A stretch of 64,000 nucleotides of DNA from positions 1 through 64,000 of the forward strand of contig NZ_JAQEVU010000009.1 in NCBI RefSeq assembly GCF_027694345.1. Reading direction: 5' to 3'. This document shows, piece after piece, positions 1 through 7,996 of this stretch (positions are counted from its first letter, which is position 1; each line of letters begins with the position of its first letter). The position numbers and the translations under genes are program-made. The notes under the pieces are model-generated. The model had not been told where the DNA came from and searched no databases. It saw nothing but the letters and a program-made list of their open reading frames with translations. The stretch comes from Varibaculum timonense_A. GTDB taxonomy: Bacteria; Actinomycetota; Actinomycetes; Actinomycetales; Actinomycetaceae.

Positions 1-2004
1 AAGTGTCCTGGTACTCCTAAAGGCGCAAAGGTAGACAACGACGGCTGCTCGGTACTGCCTACGGTAGGTAAGATTAACCCCATCGTAGGTGAAAAGGACA
101 CCCCGATTACTTCGGTAACTGTTCCGGTAGATAACCCCGGAAAGAGCAAGCTGACTGCTTGTAAGGCCGAGGGACTTCCTGCGGGGCTTACCATTGCTCT
201 TAATAAAGAGGGGACAGCCTGCGTAATCAGTGGTATCCCCACTGAGATCGTTAATCCCGGTCGGGATGTCAATGTCACGGTCAGCTTTGAACCGGCAGAT
301 AAGTCTGCCGACCACCCTGGTGGCGATATTCAAGGTAAGACCAGCGTAACTATCAAAGACAACCTGACTGACGCTGATCGTTACAACCCGGCATACCCGG
401 CAGTAACTGGGAAACCAGGTGAAAGCGTTAAAGCCTCGCAAACGGGAGATAAGAACGTTCCCAACACCGCTCGGTACGTCCTCGGAGATAATGCTCCCCA
501 AGGGGCAAGCGTTGATGATAAGACCGGGCAGGTTACGTTGAATATTCCTGATACTGCTAAGAATGGTGAGGAAATTACTGTTCCGGTAAAGGTGAACTAT
601 GCGGATAACTCGGCAGATAACGCTACCGTGACCGTTAAAGTTCGTACCGATAAAGACGGTGACGGTAAGCCAGATCCGGTTGATCCGGAGAACCCGCAAG
701 CTGGGGACGATTTGTGTCCTGGTACTCCGGCTGCCGATAAAGATAAGGTAGACGAATTCGGTTGTACCTTAGCTGACCGTTGGAATCCGTCCTATGCTGA
801 TGTTAATGGTCAGGTAGGTAAGCCAGCGGTTTCTGCGGCTCCGCTCTTTGATGAAGTAACCACCAAAGATAAGGACGAAAAAACTGCGGCTCCGGCAGGA
901 ACCAAGTTTGCCCTGGGTAAGGACGCACCTGCGGGAGTGTCCATTGATGCTAAGACCGGGATTATTACCTGGGATAAACCAGCTCAAGGAAACACCGAGA
1001 TCCCGGTGAAAGTCACCTATAAGGATGGCACTACCGATAAGGTGACCGCCAAGTTCAAGATTGCCCTACCAGGTGATGATGATGGTGACGGTGTTGCCGA
1101 CGATAAAGATAAATGCGCCGGAACCCCCCAAGATGCCAAGGTAGACAAGAATGGATGCTCAGTGGCTCCCAGCTTGCCGGACGCACCTAAGATTACCGGT
1201 GAAAAAGGCAAAGCGATCGACCCGGTTGATGTGCCGGTAAAGAACCCCGGTAAAACCAAGGTCACCGCCTGTCAGGCCACGGGATTACCTGCCGGTCTAA
1301 CTATCGAATGGAACGAGGGCAAACAAGCCTGCGTAATCAGTGGTACCCCCACTGAAGAGGTAACCGACGGGAAAGTTACGATTACTGTCGATTACACTCC
1401 GCAAGATAAGACCGATCAGCATCCTGGAGGGAAAGCAAGTGGTGAAACCACCGTTACTATTACCGATCCTGCAAAAGACGGTGACGGAGACGGCGTAGCT
1501 GACAAACAGGACAAATGCGCTAACACCCCGAAAGGCGCCGCAGTCGATAAGAACGGTTGCGCGCTAGCGCCCAGCGTCCCGGTTATTCCCAATATCGAGG
1601 GGCAGAAAGATAAACCGCTAACCCCGGTGGTGGTTCCGGTAGATAATCCTGGTAAAGCCACGATTACTAGCTGCAAAGCCGAGAGACTGCCTAAAGGTTT
1701 GAACATTAAGTGGGACGAAAAACGCTCCGCTTGTGTGATTAGTGGTACGCCTACCGAGATAGTAACTGGTCAAAAGGTCACTATTTCGATTGACTACACT
1801 GCACCTGATGGAGGCAAGAAGCCCGGCAGCACCCAGGTTGAAACTATGGTGACTATCAAGTCGGCTAATCCTGGTCCAAAAGATGTAGTGCCCGGTTCGG
1901 GTCTACCAAAGACCGGTGCTCCCATCCTGGGATTGTCCCTGCTGGCATTGGCATTAACCATCGCCGGTATGGGTACTTTGACCGCCAGGCGTCGGCAAAG
2001 CTAA
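1..2004 (+). CDS. LPXTG-anchored repeat surface protein, 5' partial
   Basis: The reading frame is open from base 1, so the protein begins upstream of the window; 667 residues are visible. It is a modular wall-anchored surface protein. Calcium-binding thrombospondin-type-3-like segments (DGDGVAD followed by a Cys-bounded knot such as KCAGTP...KNGC) occur near 1-48, 660-760, 1075-1160 and 1480-1560. They alternate with Ig-like 'PIG' modules containing ACVISGTPTE (about 50-360, 1160-1470 and 1565-1860) and two Rib/alpha-like modules (about 370-650 and 775-1065). The C-terminus has the sortase signal LPKTG at 1903-1917, a hydrophobic helix and a tail containing RRR. Modules and signal are seen directly; an adhesion or structural surface role is inferred. 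A strong terminator follows. Confidence 0.9.
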   Translation, partial: KCPGTPKGAKVDNDGCSVLPTVGKINPIVGEKDTPITSVTVPVDNPGKSKLTACKAEGLPAGLTIALNKEGTACVISGIPTEIVNPGRDVNVTVSFEPADKSADHPGGDIQGKTSVTIKDNLTDADRYNPAYPAVTGKPGESVKASQTGDKNVPNTARYVLGDNAPQGASVDDKTGQVTLNIPDTAKNGEEITVPVKVNYADNSADNATVTVKVRTDKDGDGKPDPVDPENPQAGDDLCPGTPAADKDKVDEFGCTLADRWNPSYADVNGQVGKPAVSAAPLFDEVTTKDKDEKTAAPAGTKFALGKDAPAGVSIDAKTGIITWDKPAQGNTEIPVKVTYKDGTTDKVTAKFKIALPGDDDGDGVADDKDKCAGTPQDAKVDKNGCSVAPSLPDAPKITGEKGKAIDPVDVPVKNPGKTKVTACQATGLPAGLTIEWNEGKQACVISGTPTEEVTDGKVTITVDYTPQDKTDQHPGGKASGETTVTITDPAKDGDGDGVADKQDKCANTPKGAAVDKNGCALAPSVPVIPNIEGQKDKPLTPVVVPVDNPGKATITSCKAERLPKGLNIKWDEKRSACVISGTPTEIVTGQKVTISIDYTAPDGGKKPGSTQVETMVTIKSANPGPKDVVPGSGLPKTGAPILGLSLLALALTIAGMGTLTARRRQS

Positions 2005-2090
2005 AGCGATACCAAGTAGTTCTTTTCAGAGCTTTCATGGCAGCTAACAGCTGTGGACACTGAAAAGAATTAGCAGTTCGCTAAAACTTT

Positions 2091-2127
2091 AAGGCGGGCT
2101 CGGAGAAAAATCTCCGAGCCCGCCTTT
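2091..2127 (+). terminator. Rho-independent terminator after surface protein gene
   Basis: A perfect 16-bp inverted repeat (2091-2106 and 2111-2126) with an AAAA loop ends in a short T run. It lies 87 bp after the stop codon of the surface protein gene. Confidence 0.9.
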
Positions 2128-2163
2128 GCGCTTTCCAGAATGATGGTCACCCTCTTACCGTAA

Positions 2164-2173
2164 NNNNNNNNNN
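2164..2173. other. Assembly gap of 10 N
   Basis: Ten consecutive N bases interrupt the sequence. This is a typical scaffold-join placeholder, so the true distance and even the adjacency of the flanking sequences are uncertain. Confidence 0.99.
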
Positions 2174-2254
2174 GTTACTTAGCCCGTTATTTACCGATAA
2201 ACGCTAAACCCCACCCTCGCCCTCGTAAATAATTCCAAGAAATAGCGATAACCT

Positions 2255-2289
2255 GTTGCAAATGTCGGGAAATAGCCTACAATTGCAAC
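2255..2289 (+). promoter_or_regulatory. Promoter with inverted-repeat operator of the AbiE-type locus
   Basis: TTGCAA (2256-2261) and TACAAT (2278-2283), spaced by 16 bp, form a good -35/-10 pair. The inverted arms GTTGCAA (2255-2261) and TTGCAAC (2283-2289) overlap both boxes exactly. The -10 box ends 6 bp before the ATG at 2290, so the message is predicted to be leaderless. AbiEi antitoxins are known to repress their own promoters by binding inverted repeats; that this is such an operator is inferred. Confidence 0.65.
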
Positions 2290-2946
2290 ATGCAAGTTTC
2301 AAATTGGGTCGCATCTATTGCGCAGCTATCAGAATCTGAGGGGGTATTCACCACTGCGCAAGCCGAGCGTACCGGGATACCTCGGGACGCGCTACATGAC
2401 GCGGTGAAGGCGGGGCGGCTTGAAAGAATTATGCGCGGCGCCTATCGCATGGTGGGAGCGGGGGTAACTTATGTGGATGAGCTAATAGCAGTATGGAAAC
2501 TGACTAATCCCGCAAAATTCACCTATGAGCGCATGAAAACATCGACTTGGGATGGCGTGGTAGTGGGGGGCTCTACGGCGGCGTCATTGCTAGAAGTCGG
2601 TGATTTTCATTTGTCTACGTATCGGTTGTATTCGCCAAAAAGATTTAACACCAGAAATCGCGCTGCAAACTTCGGTAGACGAAATGTTTCCCGCAGCCAG
2701 GTCGCGTTCGTAAAGGGCATTCCGGTTACTCGCCCCGAACGCACTATTTTTGACCTAATGCTTGATAATGAAGATTTTTCTTTGATCGGAAACGCTTTAC
2801 ATGATGCCTGGTATGCCAATCGAAATTTTAACTTTGCCATGCTTGAACACCTATTAAAAGGGCAGTATAAGGAAGAAAAGGCGAGTCGAATCTATAAAGA
2901 TTTGCTCTCCGAAGCAGGACTTAGCGAAAGGACGAAAGATGGCTAA
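2290..2946 (+). CDS. AbiEi-like type IV antitoxin / transcriptional regulator
   Basis: This 218-residue protein resembles the AbiEi antitoxin family. The N-terminal winged-helix part (residues 1-60: GVFTTAQAERTGI, then a basic RLERIMRGAYR strand-turn) is followed by a mixed C-terminal domain with VTRPERTIFDLM. In AbiE systems the antitoxin represses the operon and counteracts a nucleotidyltransferase toxin. Its stop overlaps the start of the next gene by 8 bp, the usual coupled layout. No ribosome-binding site is visible, and the -10 box lies so close that translation is probably leaderless. The partner toxin gene is broken, so this antitoxin may be a relic or may now act only as a repressor. 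Confidence 0.75.
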   Translation: MQVSNWVASIAQLSESEGVFTTAQAERTGIPRDALHDAVKAGRLERIMRGAYRMVGAGVTYVDELIAVWKLTNPAKFTYERMKTSTWDGVVVGGSTAASLLEVGDFHLSTYRLYSPKRFNTRNRAANFGRRNVSRSQVAFVKGIPVTRPERTIFDLMLDNEDFSLIGNALHDAWYANRNFNFAMLEHLLKGQYKEEKASRIYKDLLSEAGLSERTKDG

Positions 2947-3330
2947 ATATGACAGCCCTGCAGCCCTTGAAATGGCCATTAAAGCAGCGGCTGCGAAGTC
3001 ATCAGCTGAAACCGGTCGTGCGGTAACATCTTTCTATTTTCATCGACTTCTTTGTCGCGTATTTGCATCGGAAAATACCACCTTTGTCTTAAAAGGTGGA
3101 CAAGCTCCGTACGCCATATCGCCTTGCCTGAAAGCTTTCAGATTCCAGAAGAGTGGGGACAGCCACAAGAAAAGCAGTACGAAAAAATGTGGTTACAAAC
3201 TGGTCTACCTGAGTCTCTGAAAACGGTTAGGGGAGCAGTAAAGCTCGCTGAAGCTTTACTTAGTCCAGCAGTTAAGATGCGCTTAGGGAAAATGACCTGG
3301 AATCCCGCGCTACTTCGGTGGGAGAAATAG
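2939..3330 (+). pseudogene. Decayed AbiEii-like nucleotidyltransferase toxin
   Basis: The first frame starts at the ATG at 2939, overlapping the antitoxin stop, and reads a typical AbiEii N-terminus up to FVLKGGQA (about 3085-3106). Family members continue from this GG motif into the catalytic Asp-rich region, which is missing here. Coding sense then resumes in another frame (about 3107-3330: ALPESFQIPEEWGQPQ up to NPALLRWEK), resembling the family C-terminus. The parts total about 130 codons against roughly 250-300 for an intact toxin. The simplest reading is an internal deletion with a frameshift, so no active toxin is expected. Confidence 0.7.
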
Positions 3331-4560
3331 TTAGTTAGCCCCGCCCTCGGGCTGAAGGGGAGTGAAACGGTACTTGCCTTTTCCTTTGCCTTTAACTTTA
3401 CTAATCAGGGAGGCAGCCAGGAGTTTCCGCAAAAGTTCAGAGGCCGGGGAGGGGGTTATCCCCAATATCTCTGTTACCTGCGAACGCGAGAAAACGCCCT
3501 CATTCCCGAAGAAATCGTAGAGTTTTTGGGCGTGCCGAGCCGAGACTGGACTAAGACCTTTCCAGGCAATATCCTGATTTTCTAGTCTAATATCCTGGTT
3601 TTTAGCCCCAATATCCTGTTTTTTCGATAAAGTCCCATCGTCAGCGGAAGTAATGTCCTGAGTTTCCGGGGAAACTTCCTGCCTGTCAGACTCAAAAGCC
3701 TGATTCTCTGCGGTACTAACTAAACCGCTGATATGCAGATACCGATTCTTTAACTGATTTTCTTCTCCCAGCAGCAAATTTCGTAAGAACTTAACTAGGT
3801 ATTCGTTAGTTTCGTGAATCCCGGCAGTCAGGTTTTCGTAGTTCGCGCGCACCATTGCGTTTCGAAAATACCAGGCGTGTTTAGAAAAAGGGGTGTTATC
3901 GACAGTGAAACCCAAGGTGCGGAGGTACTTGATGAAAAACACGGCGGTAGTGCGGGTATTTCCCTCATCAAAGGGGTGAATCTGCCACAATCTAGCCACA
4001 AAGGAAGCTAGGTGTTCAATAATTTCGGTGGTACTCAGCCCCCGGTAACTAAAAGCGCGCTCTAAAGTTAAATCGTATTCCAGGGTCGTCATTAAATCGG
4101 TAGCATTCCCATAGATGACGGTATCTCCGTCCAGTACCCATTCTTTCTTGGAGATATTGTAGGTGCGGACTTTTCCGGCCTCGGGATAGATTTCTGCAAA
4201 AAGCCGGCGGTGTATCGCCAGATACTGCGCAGCCGAAAACACAAATCCGTCCTCAGATAATACTTGCGCAACCCGGGTAGCTACCTTATCTGCTTCCTCC
4301 GTTCGGTCTAAGCCCCGCTGAGGGTTTTGCTGATAGTAGGAATTAACCAGGCTTTGAGCTTCGTCTAAAGTGATTTCACCTTCGATGGAGCTCCTAGCGG
4401 TAGTTATTAGATACGGTGAGGGCGCTAAACCATCTACAGCTTGTAAACCAATTCCTGCCTGCCAAGCAGCAGTCAGAGCGCGTTGAGACGGGGATCCCTG
4501 GCGTACATAATGGGCAAATGGATCCTCTTTGGGTTCCCCAATCCCGCCTCTATCTGTCAT
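3331..4560 (-). CDS. Fic family protein with heptad-repeat linker and C-terminal winged helix
   Basis: Fic enzymes transfer AMP or another nucleotide part to target hydroxyls. The 409-residue protein carries the core HPFDEGNTR (His general base and anion-binding loop) in its middle. An upstream SSIEGE segment resembles, but does not exactly match, the inhibitory-helix motif. A low-complexity linker with 7-residue repeats (KKQDIGA, KNQDIRL, ENQDIAW) joins it to a C-terminal winged-helix-like domain (residues about 340-400), suggesting DNA binding or autoregulation. I chose the ATG at 4560 because AGGAGG lies 6 bp upstream; an ATG at 4614 lacks such a site. A diverged copy of the linker DNA lies just upstream of the gene. 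The target is unknown. Confidence 0.85.
   Translation of the reverse strand: MTDRGGIGEPKEDPFAHYVRQGSPSQRALTAAWQAGIGLQAVDGLAPSPYLITTARSSIEGEITLDEAQSLVNSYYQQNPQRGLDRTEEADKVATRVAQVLSEDGFVFSAAQYLAIHRRLFAEIYPEAGKVRTYNISKKEWVLDGDTVIYGNATDLMTTLEYDLTLERAFSYRGLSTTEIIEHLASFVARLWQIHPFDEGNTRTTAVFFIKYLRTLGFTVDNTPFSKHAWYFRNAMVRANYENLTAGIHETNEYLVKFLRNLLLGEENQLKNRYLHISGLVSTAENQAFESDRQEVSPETQDITSADDGTLSKKQDIGAKNQDIRLENQDIAWKGLSPVSARHAQKLYDFFGNEGVFSRSQVTEILGITPSPASELLRKLLAASLISKVKGKGKGKYRFTPLQPEGGAN
3567..3658. repeat. 21-bp tandem repeat encoding the Fic linker; first arm of a 70-bp direct repeat
   Basis: The motif AATATCCTG recurs every 21 bp at about 3569, 3590 and 3611, encoding the 7-residue QDI repeat on the minus strand. 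The stretch 3588-3658 is about 85-90% identical to 4615-4683. Confidence 0.85.
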
Positions 4561-4614
4561 CACACCTCCTGCTGCTAGTGTCATTTTAGCTGAGGTTTGC
4601 GTATTCCTGCCCAT

Positions 4615-4684
4615 TCAATGTCCTGGTTTTTAGACCCAATGTCCTGTTTTTTGGCAAAGTCTCATTGTCAGCGGAGGCAATGTC
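4615..4684. repeat. Diverged copy of the Fic linker repeat upstream of fic
   Basis: This stretch matches 3588-3658 with several substitutions and one deleted base, and keeps the 21-bp spacing (ATGTCCTG at about 4619 and 4640). It is not in frame with either neighbouring gene. It is probably the remnant of a second fic gene's linker or of a duplication. Confidence 0.75.
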
Positions 4685-4766
4685 CGAATCATATTCCAAG
4701 AGAGTTATTACAGCTAGAGGCGATATCGTTAGGTTGCAAATCCAGGGTGTGGGTAAAATGGGGGCT

Positions 4767-6371
4767 ATGAGTGAGCCGCTAATCTTGGGAATCGAGTCTA
4801 CGTGCGACGAAACTGGCGTGGCGCTGGTGCGCGGGGGAAAACTATTGGCAGATTGTACTGCCACCTCGATGGATGAACATGCTCGTTACGGCGGAATCAT
4901 CCCCGAAATTGCGTCCCGGGCGCACCTGGAATCCTTCCTGCCCACTTTACAGGCTGCCTGTGAACAGGCCGGGGTGGCCTTAAGCGAGGTAGACGCGATT
5001 GCTTGCGCGGCAGGCCCGGGATTAGTAGGCTCGCTGACCGTAGGTATTTCGGCGGCTAAAGCCTTGGCACTCGCCTTAGATAAACCGCTGTACGGCGTAA
5101 ACCACGTAATCGGACACCTGGCGGTAGATGCCCTGGTAGAAGGGGAGTTTAATCCTCCTTTTATTGGGCTGATTTGCTCGGGTGGACACTCGAATCTGGT
5201 GCTGGTGCGCGATCTGGCTCGCGATATTACCGAACTTGGCGGTACCTTGGATGACGCCGCCGGGGAAGCCTTCGATAAAGTAGGGCGTCTGCTGAATACG
5301 CCCTATCCAGGAGGTCCGCATGTAGACCGCTTGGCGCAGGCGGGGGATAAGGAAGCTATCCGTTTCCCGCGGGGACTGGCGGCCGGTAAAGACAAAGAGC
5401 GTCACCGCTATGATTTCTCTTTCTCAGGTCTAAAAACTGCGGTCGCCCGCTATATCGAGGGTCTAGAGGCGGCCGGGGAAAGCATTAACCGGGAAAACAT
5501 TTGCGCCGGATTCTCCGAAGCAGTAAATGATTCCCTGACCAAGAAAGCAGTCCAGGCGGCTCAGGATTTTGATTGCCGCGAGATCGTGGTGGGGGGCGGT
5601 TTTTCCGCTAACTCGCGTCTGCGCGAACTCCTCGCCCAGCGCGCCGAATCGGCGGGGATAACCGTGCGGATTCCTCCGATTCGGTTCTGTACCGACAATG
5701 GCGCTCAAATTGCTGCCCTAGGCGAGGCGCTAGTGAAAGCGGGAATGCCGCCCTCGCCGACAGATTTTGGCCCTGACTCTCAGATGGCGCTCACCCAGAT
5801 TTATATGGCTCCTAGCCACAACGATACGGAAAAATCCCAGACCGCAAGCAATAATGCCCAAGGAAAAAGGGCAGAAACGGAAAGCATCTATCGAAAGGTG
5901 AAAGAAAACATGGCGAAATCATTTGACCAGATGCGCCCGGAATTTGAAAAAGCTGCTGAAAAAGCCGCTGACCGGATTAAACCTTTAGTAGAACAGGGAC
6001 GCGAATATGCGGAAGAAACCCTAGAGAAAGCGCGCCCCTATATGGATCAGGCAGCTGAAAAAAGCAAAGAATATGTGGAACAGGTGGCAGAAAAGGCACG
6101 CCCCTATGTGCTTAAGGCGCGCCCCTATATGGAACAGGCCGCTGAGAAGGGTAAAGAGTACGCGGAAGAAACCATGGAAAAGGCGCGCCCCTACATGGAG
6201 CAAGCCGCGTCAAAAAGCAAAGAATATGCCGAACAGGCGGTTGAGAAAGGGCGTGAATACGCTAAACAGGCTCAGCAGCGTTTGCAGGAACGCTCACAAG
6301 CGCGGAAAACCGATTCCAATGAGCCATCGGTAACGGTAGAACCGCCTGACGATGTGGAGCCTAAATCCTAG
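4767..6371 (+). CDS. tsaD: TsaD, tRNA t6A threonylcarbamoyltransferase, fused to an 11-mer amphipathic repeat tail
   Basis: TsaD attaches threonylcarbamoyl to A37 of ANN-decoding tRNAs, working with TsaB and TsaE in bacteria. Residues 1-350 are a complete TsaD: ESTCDETGVAL near the N-terminus, metal-binding HVIGH (His113 and His117), CSGGHSNL, and FCTDNGAQIAALG near residues 307-319. A further 184 residues follow, absent from normal TsaD (about 340-350 aa). They are built of 11-residue units such as EKARPYMEQAA and EKGKEYAEETM, which should form long amphipathic helices. ATG 4767 has a G-rich element just upstream; ATG 4758 is an alternative. An internal ATG at 5910 behind AAAGGTG could start the 153-residue tail alone. 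A bidirectional terminator follows. Confidence 0.93.
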   Translation: MSEPLILGIESTCDETGVALVRGGKLLADCTATSMDEHARYGGIIPEIASRAHLESFLPTLQAACEQAGVALSEVDAIACAAGPGLVGSLTVGISAAKALALALDKPLYGVNHVIGHLAVDALVEGEFNPPFIGLICSGGHSNLVLVRDLARDITELGGTLDDAAGEAFDKVGRLLNTPYPGGPHVDRLAQAGDKEAIRFPRGLAAGKDKERHRYDFSFSGLKTAVARYIEGLEAAGESINRENICAGFSEAVNDSLTKKAVQAAQDFDCREIVVGGGFSANSRLRELLAQRAESAGITVRIPPIRFCTDNGAQIAALGEALVKAGMPPSPTDFGPDSQMALTQIYMAPSHNDTEKSQTASNNAQGKRAETESIYRKVKENMAKSFDQMRPEFEKAAEKAADRIKPLVEQGREYAEETLEKARPYMDQAAEKSKEYVEQVAEKARPYVLKARPYMEQAAEKGKEYAEETMEKARPYMEQAASKSKEYAEQAVEKGREYAKQAQQRLQERSQARKTDSNEPSVTVEPPDDVEPKS

Positions 6372-6389
6372 CCCTGCGCTAACCAGGGT

Positions 6390-6429
6390 GTTTTACCTAT
6401 CACCGCTCACTCCTGGTGATAGGTAAAAC
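6390..6429. terminator. Bidirectional terminator between tsaD and the methyltransferase gene
   Basis: A perfect 15-bp inverted repeat (6390-6404 and 6415-6429, GTTTTACCTATCACC and its complement) with a 10-nt loop lies between convergent genes. Its ends are A/T-rich on both strands. Confidence 0.8.
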
Positions 6430-6445
6430 AAGCTAGGATAAGCGG

Positions 6446-7735
6446 CTATTTACAGGGCTCCAATACTAAGCAACGATGACCTGCGCCTACCCGGGTGAGT
6501 GCTACGGTCACGGTTCGCGGCGAGAATCCTCTGGTTTTCTTGGGCATTACTTTTTTGCGCCAGCTCGCAATATCGAGGATGACCCCACGTTTTAGCACGT
6601 CCAGGCGGGTTGCCTGGATGGTGCGTAGATAGGAACTGACGGTTTTTGTTTTCAGCGGTAAATCCTCAACTATGCGGTAACAAGTTGTGGCTAACGAATC
6701 CTCGGGAAGGGGCATACTGTTCCCGCTCAGATAGGCAATCCCGTTAGCTATGGGCGCTGCCAGTATTTTTTCGCAAAGGTCGGGAATAATTCCGGCGCGA
6801 ATAATCGCGGGATTAGGGTCGAACAGGTAATCTCCTAAGCCGGATGCGGGCGGAACTTGCACATGGTTATCTCCCGGGCGGGAAGCGCTAGCGCATAAAT
6901 ACTCTTTTACCTGATTACCCTGAATAATCAGCGCAGAGCGTCCCGCGCCTTCGGGGGCTAAAGTCAGGGAATAGAGGGCGCATTCAACCAAGTCCCCATC
7001 TACGCTAACCCATTGCGCATGGTAATTATCTGGTAAATAGCTAAGGTCGATTCCGGGCGCCATTTTTACCGCTAAATGCGATGCGCGTCCTCCCCAGGCA
7101 AGGACTTTTGAAAGTGGGGGTGACCAGGAATCAGGGGAGAGGGCGCGTCCGGTTGGGAGGCGGCGGGCAGGATCAAAAAATAGGGCGGGCAGGGGGTTTT
7201 GGATGGTTACCTGCTGTGCGCTCTCGCAATAGACTTGCGCGGAAGGTATCTCAGAAAGGTTAAGTGCTGCGCAGGTGGCGGCAGTGGGGCTAATATCTAC
7301 TGCCCGCAATTGTTGGCAGCTAGATGCTAATTGCATCGAGTCCGCGCCGATTCCACACCCGACATCGATTAGGGTGTCGATACCGGCATCAGTAAAGCGT
7401 TTTGCCCGCTGTATAGATACTATTTTTCTGCTAGCTTGTTCTAGACCTTCGCGGGTAAATAGTTTATTTTTGGCTTCGTCACCGAGCTTTATTTGGGCTT
7501 TTTCCCGCAATATCCATTGGGTTTGTAAAGAGGCAACCAGGGCGGCGGGGTAGCGTTTACGTAGCTGTTTCGCAATCATTGGGGCTTCTAGTTGGCAAGG
7601 GTGAGGATACTTTTGGAATAACTCCCATCCTTCTTGGGTAGTTAGCGTGGAAATCATCGAATCTTCGCAAGGTGGCAAGTGGGAGGTTAGCTGTTTCATT
7701 TCGCGAAAGCTAAGTGGCGTTTTGGCTGCTAACAT
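6446..7735 (-). CDS. Class I SAM-dependent methyltransferase with THUMP-like C-terminal domain
   Basis: This 429-residue protein has the SAM-binding motif I LIDVGCGIGADS near residue 120, an acidic motif II (RAVDIS) and FFDPARR near residue 187, as in the actinobacterial 'THUMP-like' methyltransferase family. The N-terminal 110 residues are helical. The C-terminal region carries a small domain seen in the same family and ends in a basic stretch. The family suggests RNA as substrate, but this is not established. The start at 7735 is supported by GAGGGAG upstream. The gene is convergent with tsaD and divergent from groES. Confidence 0.8.
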   Translation of the reverse strand: MLAAKTPLSFREMKQLTSHLPPCEDSMISTLTTQEGWELFQKYPHPCQLEAPMIAKQLRKRYPAALVASLQTQWILREKAQIKLGDEAKNKLFTREGLEQASRKIVSIQRAKRFTDAGIDTLIDVGCGIGADSMQLASSCQQLRAVDISPTAATCAALNLSEIPSAQVYCESAQQVTIQNPLPALFFDPARRLPTGRALSPDSWSPPLSKVLAWGGRASHLAVKMAPGIDLSYLPDNYHAQWVSVDGDLVECALYSLTLAPEGAGRSALIIQGNQVKEYLCASASRPGDNHVQVPPASGLGDYLFDPNPAIIRAGIIPDLCEKILAAPIANGIAYLSGNSMPLPEDSLATTCYRIVEDLPLKTKTVSSYLRTIQATRLDVLKRGVILDIASWRKKVMPKKTRGFSPRTVTVALTRVGAGHRCLVLEPCK

Positions 7736-7839
7736 CTTTTCTCCCTCTATTGTTTTTAGTCTAACTGAGGATTTAGGAACTTAGGTATTGGCGAAGCTAC
7801 CGCGGCAGCCGCATATTCGCGCAGGGCGTAAGCATAAAC

Positions 7840-7864
7840 TGGCACTCAGCTTGATTGAGTGCCA
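7840..7864 (+). promoter_or_regulatory. CIRCE operator of groES
   Basis: TGGCACTC, a 9-bp spacer and GAGTGCCA match the HrcA-binding CIRCE element (GCACTC-N9-GAGTGC) 133 bp upstream of groES. HrcA repression released by heat shock is the established role. Confidence 0.9.
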
Positions 7865-7865
7865 G

Positions 7866-7891
7866 AATGCACTTAAGCTAAATAGTGCATT
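7866..7891 (+). repeat. Second inverted repeat next to CIRCE
   Basis: AATGCACT and AGTGCATT form a perfect 8-bp inverted repeat around a 10-nt spacer, directly after the CIRCE site. The GCACT/AGTGC core resembles a degenerate CIRCE half-pair. Confidence 0.5.
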
Positions 7892-7996
7892 TGGAGTTGC
7901 GAGACTCTGAAACAGTATCGGAAAGATGGCACCCGCGACGCCAACGCTCCGATACAACAACCGAAAGTTTTTTGGATAAAGAAAGGGAGGTCTGCA

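Noticed and set aside
4561..4614. Longer fic start at 4614
   Set aside because: AGGAGG lies at the right distance before ATG 4560, while 4614 has no such site and reaches into the repeat.
4665..4766. Longer tsaD start at 4665
   Set aside because: The extra residues do not resemble TsaD, overlap the diverged Fic linker repeat and lack a good ribosome-binding site; ATG 4767 or 4758 fits the family.
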